A DNA stretch of 64,000 bases. Source: JACROF01 sp964533055. Lineage in GTDB: Bacteria > Patescibacteriota > Microgenomatia > Levybacterales > UBA12049. The stretch's first letter is position 1, and each line of letters begins with the position of its first letter. The translations under genes and the position numbers were made by a program. Of the stretch, positions 6,269-15,422 are shown piece by piece. Location of the stretch: the NCBI GenBank assembly GCA_964533055.1, contig CAZHKZ010000003.1, positions 1 through 64,000 of the forward strand, given 5' to 3'. The notes beneath the pieces are model-generated. The model searched no databases, had not been told where the DNA came from, and saw only the letters and a program-made list of their open reading frames with translations.

Positions 6269-7855
6269 TCATTTTGAGTCTCTAAGATTTTTTAATAGTA
6301 GCTTAAATTCTGGATTTTTTTGACCAAGTTGTTCAAGTGTTAACTCGACGTTCTCGATCCCCTTAGCGTCTCCCTTTATTTTATAGATATCATAAAGCCT
6401 AATATATGGAAGGTAAAAATAAGGATCAATTTCAAGTGCTCTCTTATACTCATGCTCAGCTTGGATGACATCGCCAATTCTAAGATATGTATTCGCTAGA
6501 TTGTAATGTGTTTGAGGATATCTGTTGGAAATAAGAATAGATTTTTTATATGTCTGTATTGCCTCCTGAGATAAATTCTCCTGAGCATATGCCATCGCAA
6601 GATTGTTATATATTCTGGCACTTGCTACGAAGTGATTTGTTCTCGAATAGAATGTAATAGCGTCTTTCCAATCAGTATTTCTAACAATTGTTCTTAACGA
6701 TAATAGTCCAACAAACCCAATAGCTATAAATATCAGCACTGCTCTACCAATGACAGGAAGTCTCTCGAAGAGACAAAAAGTCAGATAGGATAGTATGAGA
6801 AAAATTCCAATAGATGGGTAGTAGAGAAAGTGTTCATAGAATATGCCGTTGATTGGGATAATCCCGCTAGATGGAATAAAGCCAATAATAGTCCACATTA
6901 AGCCAAAGAGCAGAAGTGGATGGTCTTTATAGAGTTTAACTGCGCTAAATAAGGCAATAACTGATCCAGCTAATGAGGCTGCTGATGAGAGCGTTATGTT
7001 CTTTGCAAGCGAGATTGTTAAGTCTCTCTCCATATAGAGGTCTTTTGGGAAAAATATGAGTCCTAGGTATTGGGGTGCTAAGTTGAAAAACTCATTTATT
7101 CTAACAAAGAGACTTGAAGTATATGCGTTATCATTTTTGTAAAAGTTAAGTGTATTCGCAAAATTGAGAAGTGTTAATCTAAGTAGAAAATAGCCTGAGG
7201 TTATAAGAGTATAGGGCAATATCTCAATGAATGTCTCTTTTATGGTTTTTGCGTTGAGAGATTTTTTCATAGCCATGTGTGATATAAAGAGTAGGCCAGG
7301 TGCGATGAGCGCAGTCTCTTTAGAGAGTAGTGCAAGTCCAAGACAGATAAGGCTTACTATTTTTTGCCAGCGCCCTTTTTCAAAAGAAAGAAGGATGGTA
7401 AGTAGGACAAGAAAAAGTGATAATGGATCTCCTCTTCCAGATGCATAAGCTACAGCCTCAGTTTGGATGGGGTGCAAAATAAATAAGAGCGCAGTGCTAA
7501 ATGAGACAAATTTGTTCTTCGATAGTTTGATAATAAGATAATATATAGCGATCCCAGCACCAGCATGGAGAAGAAGGCTGTTGAGATGATAAATAAATCC
7601 GCTATCACCGAAGAGATTGTACTCAATGCTAAATCCAAGGAAAAGAAATGGGCGATAGTAATTAGTTAGTCTACCATCCCCATCAATAAGGCTATGCGAG
7701 AAAAGGTCCCTGAGATTAAAAGAGGTTACGGCAGTATTCTCATAGATGAACTGCTGATCGTCGAAAAAAAGTCCGTTCACTAAGGTGTTGCCATAAAGAA
7801 GAATCGTAACAGCAAGAAGGATTGTCGCAAGGTGTAGTGAAGAAAGCGCTCGCAT
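6269..7855 (-). CDS. polytopic glycosyltransferase-like protein with C-terminal TPRs (TMTC-like)
   Basis: 528 residues. About the first 385 hold roughly ten hydrophobic segments with an early DDQQFIYEN stretch, the position of the acidic catalytic motif in GT39/GT-C enzymes, and YASGRGDPLSL in a later loop. Residues from about 405 form three TPR units (NNLAMAYAQE, HYNLANTYLRIGD, YIRLYDIYKIKGD). The combination is that of TMTC-type transferases, which use a polyprenyl-phosphate sugar donor. It probably glycosylates a surface protein or polymer. The start lies four bases after the femAB-like stop, so the two are co-transcribed. Confidence 0.8.
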   Translation of the reverse strand: MRALSSLHLATILLAVTILLYGNTLVNGLFFDDQQFIYENTAVTSFNLRDLFSHSLIDGDGRLTNYYRPFLFLGFSIEYNLFGDSGFIYHLNSLLLHAGAGIAIYYLIIKLSKNKFVSFSTALLFILHPIQTEAVAYASGRGDPLSLFLVLLTILLSFEKGRWQKIVSLICLGLALLSKETALIAPGLLFISHMAMKKSLNAKTIKETFIEILPYTLITSGYFLLRLTLLNFANTLNFYKNDNAYTSSLFVRINEFFNLAPQYLGLIFFPKDLYMERDLTISLAKNITLSSAASLAGSVIALFSAVKLYKDHPLLLFGLMWTIIGFIPSSGIIPINGIFYEHFLYYPSIGIFLILSYLTFCLFERLPVIGRAVLIFIAIGFVGLLSLRTIVRNTDWKDAITFYSRTNHFVASARIYNNLAMAYAQENLSQEAIQTYKKSILISNRYPQTHYNLANTYLRIGDVIQAEHEYKRALEIDPYFYLPYIRLYDIYKIKGDAKGIENVELTLEQLGQKNPEFKLLLKNLRDSK

Positions 7856-7859
7856 ACTA

Positions 7860-8879
7860 TTATTTCTTAAGACCTAGTGCAAGCCAGCGAATCTTGTCTA
7901 GCCAGACAAAAGCTCGATAGAGAACTGGGTTTATGACTAGGTCAAAACTCCCTACAAACTCAATATGTTCTGGGCGGAATCCTTGTTTGAAACGGTGAAA
8001 GCCATACCAACTATCGTTGGTATCAGGGTCAGTTCCAAGGGCTCCCCACATGTCAAAGTATTTGAGCCCCATTTTCTTTCCAAATTTTATTGCTTCCCAC
8101 ATCATAAGAGTTGATGCCATTGTTTCACGGTGTTCGCTGCTTGAAGCTCCATAAGGATAATACAGCGTATCTTTAAAAATAAATACAATCCAAGTGACAA
8201 GTGTTTTCATGTTGTAGTTGGCTATGAGCAGATGTGAAGAGAGCTCATTAAAGGGGGGTGTTGCAGAGTGTGAGAGTGTTGCCCATTGCTCTGTGTGATA
8301 TTCTTTTGAGTGAGCATAGAAGCCTTGTCTTTTGGTTGTCTCTTGAGTGATTGAAAGGTATGATGCAAACGCATCTGCAGTATTTTTTTCAGTAATGGTT
8401 ACATTATGTTTCTTAGCAATTTTGATGTTATATCTTGTCTTGGGGTGGAGATTGCGCTCAAGCTCCTCCTCTGTTCTTGAAAGATCAAGGATAAAGCTAA
8501 ATCGAGTAAAGAGTGCGCGAGCAGCTTTCTTAAGGCCTAGGGAAAGAATTCTGTCCGATTCTACTTGAGAAAAGCGAATATTTGGCTCAAGTTGAATAAA
8601 GATACATCTCTCTTCGCGTCCGATCTTCCTTAGCTCAGTGATAAGTTCCTTGTCTGGAGACATTCCTTTTGGAAGATAGCCGATTGTAAATGGAGTTTTT
8701 GGAATAGGATGTATCGTTAGGGTGAATGCAGATTGGGAGCCGCTACTCTTTTGTAATCTGCGAATCACTTTGAGTCCTGTCTTCTCTCTAAAAGTCCCCC
8801 ATTCATATGACTGGAGTGGGTGTGAAACAGTTTTATTAAAGAGTGTTTTTTCTGAATCTTGAAGAGGTTGATATGCCAT
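7860..8879 (-). CDS. FemAB/MurM-family aminoacyl ligase
   Basis: 339 residues of the FemXAB superfamily (paired GNAT domains) that transfer amino acids from aminoacyl-tRNA to the peptidoglycan precursor stem peptide. Family signs are the N-terminal HPLQSYEWGTFREKTG, central LHPKTRYNIKIAKKH, PYGASSSEHRETMAS with ALMMWEAIKFG-like sequence, and C-terminal WYGFHRFKQGFRPE. It would create or extend a peptide cross-bridge. An extended -10 (TGCTACAAT, 8886-8894 minus) lies six bases before the ATG. The TPR glycosyltransferase follows in the same transcript. Confidence 0.88.
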   Translation of the reverse strand: MAYQPLQDSEKTLFNKTVSHPLQSYEWGTFREKTGLKVIRRLQKSSGSQSAFTLTIHPIPKTPFTIGYLPKGMSPDKELITELRKIGREERCIFIQLEPNIRFSQVESDRILSLGLKKAARALFTRFSFILDLSRTEEELERNLHPKTRYNIKIAKKHNVTITEKNTADAFASYLSITQETTKRQGFYAHSKEYHTEQWATLSHSATPPFNELSSHLLIANYNMKTLVTWIVFIFKDTLYYPYGASSSEHRETMASTLMMWEAIKFGKKMGLKYFDMWGALGTDPDTNDSWYGFHRFKQGFRPEHIEFVGSFDLVINPVLYRAFVWLDKIRWLALGLKK

Positions 8880-8901
8880 GTATTTATTGTAGCAAAAGGG
8901 G

Positions 8902-10731
8902 CTATTTGTCGTCGCCGTAGAGAATGCTTCGGTCTGTACTCCATTTCACAGTTCCTTCAGGTAGTTCGATAAGAAAACGAGAGAGTGTATTGCTGGCACG
9001 TTGACCGAAGAATATCCTTCTCTTTGCGTGAGTTAAATATAGCCTCTTTTTTGCTCTTGTCATGCCAACGTAGCAAAGCCTTCTTTCCTCTTCAAGTTCA
9101 TTTTTATCCATAAGACTTCTTGAGTGTGGGAAGAGGCCTTCTTCCATTCCAATCATGAAAACAACAGGAAATTCTAGGCCTTTTGCTGCATGGAGTGTCA
9201 TGAGAGTCACTGCGTTTTTTTGTTTAGATTGCTTGTCGGAAAAGTATTCTTGTTCAACGAGTGCAACATTTTCAAGGAACTCAATAACATTTGGAAAGGC
9301 TAGCGCAACTGAACGAAGCTCTTTGATGTTTTCAAGTCTTGCTCGGTCTTCTTCGTCATGTTCGTCATACAATTCTAAATAGTTTGTTGCATGGATGATC
9401 GAATCGAGAAAGTCAATCGTGACTGATTCAGTTAAATCAGGTCTTTCGTTAAGAAAAGTTAAGAATTTTTGCATTCTTCCTTTTCCAATCTTCTCAATTC
9501 GTTTTAGAGAGATTGTTTCTTGAGGATTTACGGCATGTCGCACATAGGAAAGAACATCTTTGATCTCCTTTCTTTCATAAAATCTTGTTCCTCCAACAAG
9601 CGTATATGGGATGCCATGATGGAGGAATGCTTCTTCGACTACTCGAGATTGAGCATTTGTTCTGTAAAGCACTGCAATATCATTAAGAGAATTTATTCCA
9701 AGTGTAAGAATAGTTCGTATAATAAAGTCGGCTTCATCTTGTTCATTTACTGCTTCGTAGATCTCTATTTCATCTCCATTTTCATTCTCAGTCCATAACT
9801 TGAGAACAGGGTGAGATGTGTTCTTTGCGATAACTGCTGTTGCTCCGTCAAGTATATTTTGTGTTGATCGGTAATTCTGTGACAGAGAAAACGTCTGCGT
9901 TCCAGGAAAATCATCCTTGAATTTCATAAGGTTACGATAGTCAGCTCCTCGCCAGCTGTAAATGCTTTGTGAGAAATCCCCGACTACACAGATGTTCTTC
10001 CATTTCCCTGTTAGTAGCTTTGTCAGGACATATTGCCCCCTATTGGTGTCTTGATACTCGTCAACGAGGCAGTACTTAAATTGTTGTTGGTACTTTTCAA
10101 GAACCTGAGGTGCTTCGCGAAAAAGCCTTACAGTCTTGAGAATAAGGTCATCAAAATCAAGCGCATCATTTTCCTTGAGAATTTTTTGATAGAGTGGATA
10201 GACTTTTGCAACGGTTTGCTGGAAAAGTCCTCTGGCGAATGTTCCATACTCGTTTTCATAGATAAGCTCATTTTTTGCTTGAGAGATTGTGGTCAGAATA
10301 GAATTTGGCTTAAAGTCTTTGACAGATAATGTCAGCCTATTCATCGCTTCTTTTACAACGTCAAGCTGGTCATTGTCATCATAGATAACAAAACTTTTTG
10401 AGATACCTATGAAGTGCCCATCTGTCCTGAGTATTCTTGCACAGAGAGAGTGAAACGTCGCGACGATTGGTGCTCCAGAAATTGATTCTCCATGGGTGCT
10501 CAGAAAGGCATGGATTCTTTCCTTCATTTCTTTGGCAGCCTTGTTTGTAAAGGTCACCATAAGAATCGACTCAGGCTCAACTGATTTTTCAAGCATTAGA
10601 TACATCACCTTGTGTGTAAGCACGCGGGTCTTTCCTGATCCTGCACCAGCAAGAATAATCATGGGGCCATCAGTTGCTCTAACAGCATCTTGCTGATTGG
10701 GATTTAGGTCATTGAGTAATGATTTTTCCAT
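8902..10731 (-). CDS. uvrD: UvrD/PcrA-family superfamily 1A DNA helicase
   Basis: 609 residues. Motifs in order: GAGSGKTR (Walker A), FTNKAAKEMKERI, VDEYQDTN (Walker B), GDFSQSIYSWRGA, QNYRST, LMTLHAAKGLEFPVVF and CYVGMTRAKKRLYL. This is a 3'-5' helicase for excision repair and clearance of stalled forks. It is about 100 residues shorter than PcrA/UvrD of well-studied bacteria, ending soon after motif VI, so the C-terminal RNA-polymerase-binding region is absent. TATCAT (10737-10742 minus) lies five bases before the ATG. Confidence 0.93.
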   Translation of the reverse strand: MEKSLLNDLNPNQQDAVRATDGPMIILAGAGSGKTRVLTHKVMYLMLEKSVEPESILMVTFTNKAAKEMKERIHAFLSTHGESISGAPIVATFHSLCARILRTDGHFIGISKSFVIYDDNDQLDVVKEAMNRLTLSVKDFKPNSILTTISQAKNELIYENEYGTFARGLFQQTVAKVYPLYQKILKENDALDFDDLILKTVRLFREAPQVLEKYQQQFKYCLVDEYQDTNRGQYVLTKLLTGKWKNICVVGDFSQSIYSWRGADYRNLMKFKDDFPGTQTFSLSQNYRSTQNILDGATAVIAKNTSHPVLKLWTENENGDEIEIYEAVNEQDEADFIIRTILTLGINSLNDIAVLYRTNAQSRVVEEAFLHHGIPYTLVGGTRFYERKEIKDVLSYVRHAVNPQETISLKRIEKIGKGRMQKFLTFLNERPDLTESVTIDFLDSIIHATNYLELYDEHDEEDRARLENIKELRSVALAFPNVIEFLENVALVEQEYFSDKQSKQKNAVTLMTLHAAKGLEFPVVFMIGMEEGLFPHSRSLMDKNELEEERRLCYVGMTRAKKRLYLTHAKRRIFFGQRASNTLSRFLIELPEGTVKWSTDRSILYGDDK

Positions 10732-10786
10732 AAGGTATGATAGGGATGGTCCTGGGTCGATCTGGGGTCAATGACCATTGTAACAT

Positions 10787-11476
10787 ATGAAAAAGCTCTT
10801 TATCGTAGCGAACTGGAAGTCACATAAGACCGTTATGGAAGTGCATTCGTTTTTGATAGCTTTCTTCCACAAGGAATTAAGCAGATGGCTACATGAGGGG
10901 GGAGATTTTCATAAAACTATCGTTCTTTGTCCGCCATTTACGCTTCTTTCAACGTTAAAACAATCACTTCTAGAATTCGATCATAAGAATATAAAAATGT
11001 CGCTAGGCGCACAAGACATCTCATCATTTCCGGCTGGATCGCATACCGGTGAGGAATCATCAGAACAACTTTCAGATCTAGTGGATTATGTAATCGTTGG
11101 CCATTCAGAAAGGAGAATTGAGCTGCAAGAGACTGAAGAAATGCTTGTGCAGAAAGTCATCCAGGCTCATTTGGGAGGTCTTGAACCAATCTTTTGCGTA
11201 CAAGGCATGACAAATGAAATTCCAAAAAATGTGAGGATTGTAGCATATGAACCAATTGATGCAATTGGAACTGGCAAAGTTGCCTCACTTGATCAAATTG
11301 AAAATGTGGCTCTCTTTTACAAGAAAGAAAAAGATATTCACTACGTACTTTATGGCGGAAGTGTGACGGCCGAGAATATCGCGCAGATCACTGCAATACC
11401 GTCAATAGATGGAGTGTTGGTTGGTGGGGCTAGTCTTAATCCGCATGAATTTTCTCAAATAGTTATGCTCTCTTAA
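10787..11476 (+). CDS. tpiA: triosephosphate isomerase
   Basis: 229 residues. It interconverts dihydroxyacetone phosphate and glyceraldehyde-3-phosphate. The catalytic set is present: NWK with Lys11, GHSERR with His106, YEP with Glu155, and YGGSV plus LVGGASL for phosphate binding. Two oddities are visible. The flexible loop 6 reads YEPIDAIGTG, with Asp158 where nearly all bacterial enzymes have Trp. The stretch between CVQG and the loop is about 20 residues shorter than usual, giving an archaeal-like length. It is divergent from uvrD and its start signal is weak. Confidence 0.93.
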   Translation: MKKLFIVANWKSHKTVMEVHSFLIAFFHKELSRWLHEGGDFHKTIVLCPPFTLLSTLKQSLLEFDHKNIKMSLGAQDISSFPAGSHTGEESSEQLSDLVDYVIVGHSERRIELQETEEMLVQKVIQAHLGGLEPIFCVQGMTNEIPKNVRIVAYEPIDAIGTGKVASLDQIENVALFYKKEKDIHYVLYGGSVTAENIAQITAIPSIDGVLVGGASLNPHEFSQIVMLS

Positions 11477-11497
11477 AGTAGTATATAATCAAAATCT

Positions 11498-12628
11498 ATG
11501 TCCCAATCGAGATCAAAAACATTAAAAAAAGTAATACTCGCCCTCATTGCAATTTTCGTTATTTCCGTAGGTATTAAGATCGCAATAACACTTATTTCAT
11601 TCGCCCCAGTTGTGTATGAATTTGCTTTTAACAAAGGTATCGACTTAAAAAAGACCGAAGATCAACGCGTGAATATTCTCCTACTAGGTGTTGGAGGTGG
11701 CAAGCATGATGGTCCGTATCTTACAGATACAATTATTTTTATTAGCGTTGACCCGGCGCTGAAGGAAGTGAAGATGATAACGCTTCCTCGAGATCTTTGG
11801 ATCACTGAGATTGATGCGAAAGTTAACACAGCATACGCAAAAGGCTTAAAGTCTGGGAAAGGCCTGAGTCTTAGTAAGGCATCAGTTGGGAAAGTATTGG
11901 GACAAAAAATTGATTATGGATTTAGAATTGATTTTAATGGATTTATAAAGGCGGTTGATCGACTTGGTGGGATAACAGTCAATGTAGAAAGGACATTTGA
12001 TGATTATGAGTATCCGATTACTGGTAGTGAAGGTGACACGTGCGGATTTGAGGGCGAAGAGTTTCAGAAGCGTGCGACTGAAGCTGCAGAAAAGCAGCTA
12101 GAGGCATTTCCTTGTCGATATGAGCATCTTCATTTCGACAAAGGAGTACGGGCTATGGACGGCGAGACTGCATTGAAGTATGTTAGATCTCGTCATGCGG
12201 TTGGTGATGAGGGGACAGATTTCGCACGATCTAAGAGGCAGGAAAATGTCATTAACGCTGTAAAAGATAAAGTTTTTTCAGTAGGAACACTCCTTGATCC
12301 TATAAAAATTGCCAACCTTTATGATGTATTTAAAGATAGCATCGATACAGATATAAAAAAAGAAGAGTACGATGATTTTGTAAAGTTAGCTCAAAAAATG
12401 AAAGGTACAACCATTGAGAGTTCTGTGATTGATGATAGTGATGACTTGACGCAGGGTGCGGGACTTTTGACCAACCCTCCGATATCTGAAACATATGGAG
12501 GTCAGTATGTGCTCGTACCGAAAAAGGGTCCAACTGACTTCACGGATATTCATTCCTATGTAGATTGCTTCGTTGAGCATGAAGGTTGTCCCACCCCATC
12601 TCCAACATCCCTAAAGAAAAGTAATTAA
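11498..12628 (+). CDS. LytR-CpsA-Psr (LCP) family glycopolymer transferase
   Basis: 376 residues: an N-terminal transmembrane helix (about 12-32), then the LCP domain. Seen are LLLGVGGG, LTDTIIFISVDP, ITLPRDLWI, VDRLGGITVNVERTFDD and YVRSRHAVGDEGTDFARSKRQENVI, with the Arg residues that hold the polyprenyl pyrophosphate. LCP enzymes move glycopolymers from the lipid carrier to peptidoglycan, outside the membrane. The enclosing glycosyltransferase region fits that job. The C-terminal 60 residues are family-variable and end in Pro/Thr. TATAAT (11484-11489) is eight bases before the ATG. Confidence 0.9.
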   Translation: MSQSRSKTLKKVILALIAIFVISVGIKIAITLISFAPVVYEFAFNKGIDLKKTEDQRVNILLLGVGGGKHDGPYLTDTIIFISVDPALKEVKMITLPRDLWITEIDAKVNTAYAKGLKSGKGLSLSKASVGKVLGQKIDYGFRIDFNGFIKAVDRLGGITVNVERTFDDYEYPITGSEGDTCGFEGEEFQKRATEAAEKQLEAFPCRYEHLHFDKGVRAMDGETALKYVRSRHAVGDEGTDFARSKRQENVINAVKDKVFSVGTLLDPIKIANLYDVFKDSIDTDIKKEEYDDFVKLAQKMKGTTIESSVIDDSDDLTQGAGLLTNPPISETYGGQYVLVPKKGPTDFTDIHSYVDCFVEHEGCPTPSPTSLKKSN

Positions 12629-14874
12629 AGCCTGTAGATTTTTGTTTCGTTGCTCTGAAAGACAATCGACCCAACCTGGTCAAGAAGTGTTTCGTTAAGA
12701 AGATATTTTTCCTTTTCAAGAGCTCCAACAAACACATACTTAATCTCATATTTATGGACAAGATTCTTGAAGGTGTTTAGATCAGTTGTTTCATAGAGGG
12801 ACTTGATCTCCTCAATTCTTGGTGATGGGATGTCATAACTCCCTCTCCAGAGCCACTCATGTACAGTCCAGCCAAGCACCGTTGGAAGTCCTGTATTTGC
12901 TGACACTCTGCCGTAGTCTGTGTAGGAGTCTCCCTGTGCCTCAAGAATGACAGGTTGATCAGAGACATTTTTTTGCATCCAGAGAATTCCATTATAGTCA
13001 TCTGGATATTTTTGTTTAAGGTAGATCGTTCCATCTAGCGTGCGGACTTTATCATGAATAAACTCTGCTGAAAAGATATTTCCATAAAAAGAGGTGAGTG
13101 AGAAATAAGGATAGACAAAGACGATAACAAGCAGCATCGTTGTCGAAACAAAAAAGAGACAATACGTTATAACGTGTATCGGCGACCTCTTTGATTTAAG
13201 AACCTGTGAGATCCTGGCTATGATATAGCCAGATGCCAGGGAGAACATGATAAAGCTTTCAAAAACCAGTTTGAACATCGTATTCGCTCTATAGTGTGCT
13301 GGATAAATATCCTTTGCGTAAATAAATTCAGGAACAATGATAAGAATCGTCGACAGGATTATCAGTAGTGCGATAAAAATGTCAGATGGTGAAAGTTTTT
13401 TAGTGCGAGTTAGGAAAATGATAAAAAGGATTGTAAAGAAAATAAAAAATCCATAGAGGATTCCAAGTTGCCAAATTGGAGATCTCAGGCAATGGTCTGC
13501 TTCAAAGAGAAATGGCCCAACATGTCCAAGATCGGTCAGTACTTTAGGAGCGCAAAGAATTCCAACACCCGAGACAAACGGTTTGAAAGCAAGTGAGAAT
13601 GGCAATGATATGACAAAAAAAAGTCCACCAAGTAAGATGAGTGGCACAAATGTTTCCTCAATAATCTGAAGGATTCTATCAAGTAAGGGCTTTTTCAGAA
13701 AAAGTACTCCAAGTTTTTTGTACAGAAGAATTATTGCCGCAAAAAGAAGATAGATCAGGCCATCCCAGGCGTTTGTCATATACATGATTGCTAGAAGTGT
13801 ACCAAGCGCAATGAAGTGAGTTGTCCTCATTGGGATGTATGTTGAAAGACGCGAAAGGATTGTGAGCACTTTCTTTTTTGAGACTTTCCTTTTTACGACA
13901 GTCTTTTGTGTTATAAAAATCGAATAGAGCAGGGCAATTGTTGTAAGAACAATTGGAATATCAAGTGCATGGCCATGAAGATCGGAGACAGTCCATGAAT
14001 AAATTGGAAATTCATGAATAGTATTATGAATAAATCTTGTTGCGTTTGGATACCAGTAGCCATTCGGAAATGTATTTGGGAGGAATTGTTGTTGCCAAAA
14101 TGGCACTGGCTTTTCAGGATCATAGACTTTAAAGAGTGAATATGTCGCATGGAGATTTCCAGAAAATGTTACAAGGAATGCACAGAGTAGTCCGACAAGG
14201 ATATATTTTAGAGAGCGGATTTTATCATTGATATTTCTGTAGATGCTTGCGCCAAGAGAAAAGCTCTCTATAAAGCAGAGTGCAGCTAGAGTTGCAATCA
14301 TAAGATTGTAGGAGTAGTTAGAGTGGGTAAATGAGAGCTTGGTAAGTACTGCGGTGAAAAGATGTCCAAAATAATAGTAGTTTATTGATAGCGGGGAAAG
14401 CCACATATCTTTTGGTGGGAAGTAGCTGGATTTAAGAATTGAATTAACAAAGCCAAAGTCCATGAATTTTTCAAGCCCATTTATCTCTGGTGTAAAGGAG
14501 CGTACGAATGAAAAGAAAATAAGTATACTTATGAAAAAAAGCTCCTCAGCTAGGAAAATCTTCCAGTGATCGCGTAGGAAAGTAAAAATAATGCTTCGAG
14601 TTTTCTCTTTATAATTTCTATAGATTGCGAAAATCGAGCCAGCTGCTAAAAGTGTACAGAGTAAGAAAAGCGAGGGTGTTGAGAAGGGGAGCAGGTGTGC
14701 AAATCCAAGGACAAATGCAGCATATGAAATTATGATTGCTCCGAGGATCTTACTAAAAGCATATCCTTTATCAAGAAAACCATTGAAAAGCAGTGCTGAT
14801 ATGGGAAGTGAAATTGCTCCTAGAACAAAGAGCATTGTCCACCATTGAAGGAGAAATGCTATATCAGCGCTCAT
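12625..14874 (-). CDS. DUF2298 polytopic membrane protein, probable GT-C glycosyltransferase
   Basis: 749 residues with well over a dozen hydrophobic segments. The loop EINGLEKFMDFGFVNSILKS and the following YFPPKDMWLSPLSINYYYFG, plus YSWTVSDLHGHALDIPI, match the DUF2298 (YYY membrane protein) pattern. This family lies next to GT39 enzymes in many archaea and CPR and is thought to be a GT-C transferase; the reaction is unknown. Its start overlaps the HAD gene stop (ATGA) and its end overlaps the convergent LCP gene by four bases. Confidence 0.85.
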   Translation of the reverse strand: MSADIAFLLQWWTMLFVLGAISLPISALLFNGFLDKGYAFSKILGAIIISYAAFVLGFAHLLPFSTPSLFLLCTLLAAGSIFAIYRNYKEKTRSIIFTFLRDHWKIFLAEELFFISILIFFSFVRSFTPEINGLEKFMDFGFVNSILKSSYFPPKDMWLSPLSINYYYFGHLFTAVLTKLSFTHSNYSYNLMIATLAALCFIESFSLGASIYRNINDKIRSLKYILVGLLCAFLVTFSGNLHATYSLFKVYDPEKPVPFWQQQFLPNTFPNGYWYPNATRFIHNTIHEFPIYSWTVSDLHGHALDIPIVLTTIALLYSIFITQKTVVKRKVSKKKVLTILSRLSTYIPMRTTHFIALGTLLAIMYMTNAWDGLIYLLFAAIILLYKKLGVLFLKKPLLDRILQIIEETFVPLILLGGLFFVISLPFSLAFKPFVSGVGILCAPKVLTDLGHVGPFLFEADHCLRSPIWQLGILYGFFIFFTILFIIFLTRTKKLSPSDIFIALLIILSTILIIVPEFIYAKDIYPAHYRANTMFKLVFESFIMFSLASGYIIARISQVLKSKRSPIHVITYCLFFVSTTMLLVIVFVYPYFSLTSFYGNIFSAEFIHDKVRTLDGTIYLKQKYPDDYNGILWMQKNVSDQPVILEAQGDSYTDYGRVSANTGLPTVLGWTVHEWLWRGSYDIPSPRIEEIKSLYETTDLNTFKNLVHKYEIKYVFVGALEKEKYLLNETLLDQVGSIVFQSNETKIYRL

Positions 14875-15419
14875 GCTTTTCGTTTCTCCATCATCTGAGA
14901 TATTTCAGGAATTCTTATGATGTTCCCTGGCAATTTCTGGGCTTTTGATGAACTATCAAGCCAATAGAACTGGGTTTTTTTGATGTGCTTAGCTAGATGA
15001 GTAAGTAGGGCAAGGTCATCATCAATATATTTATCAAGCTTGAGACTCCCTAGAACTTCTTCTTTAAAGATATGTGGCTGAAGGTTAGTGTAGTTAAAAT
15101 ACATGCCATCAAATATCAGATCAAGCCCCAGTTTTTTGGTAATTCTCTCTGTTTGTTTTTCCAAAAAGCGAAATCGACTTGAAATAAGGAAAACTTTATT
15201 AGTTTTGGCAACTTTTTTGAGGAAGGCCATGTTGTCTTGGAGCGGTGGGCGAAAGATTGGATTATGTGAAATTTGCCTTATGAGTTGCTCAGGGAGAGAG
15301 GGGATTCTATACATAAGATTTTTTGATGAGTTCTTTTTGTAGAGTCTATTTATAAGATCATCAGAAATAAAAGGTGGATAGTCTATGAGAACTTTGTCCA
15401 GATCAAATCCTATTCGCAT
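14871..15419 (-). CDS. HAD-superfamily hydrolase
   Basis: 182 residues. DLDKVLID near residue 6 is motif I (the second Asp of DxD acts on the phosphate), FLISSRF near 96 is motif II, KEEV near 145 is a possible motif III Lys, and YIDDDLALLTHLAK is motif IV. No large cap domain is seen, as in 5'-nucleotidase-like or phosphatase members. It lies between the epimerase and the DUF2298 gene with ATGA coupling, so removal of phosphate from a sugar intermediate is plausible but unproven. Confidence 0.75.
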   Translation of the reverse strand: MRIGFDLDKVLIDYPPFISDDLINRLYKKNSSKNLMYRIPSLPEQLIRQISHNPIFRPPLQDNMAFLKKVAKTNKVFLISSRFRFLEKQTERITKKLGLDLIFDGMYFNYTNLQPHIFKEEVLGSLKLDKYIDDDLALLTHLAKHIKKTQFYWLDSSSKAQKLPGNIIRIPEISQMMEKRKA

Positions 15420-15422
15420 ACA

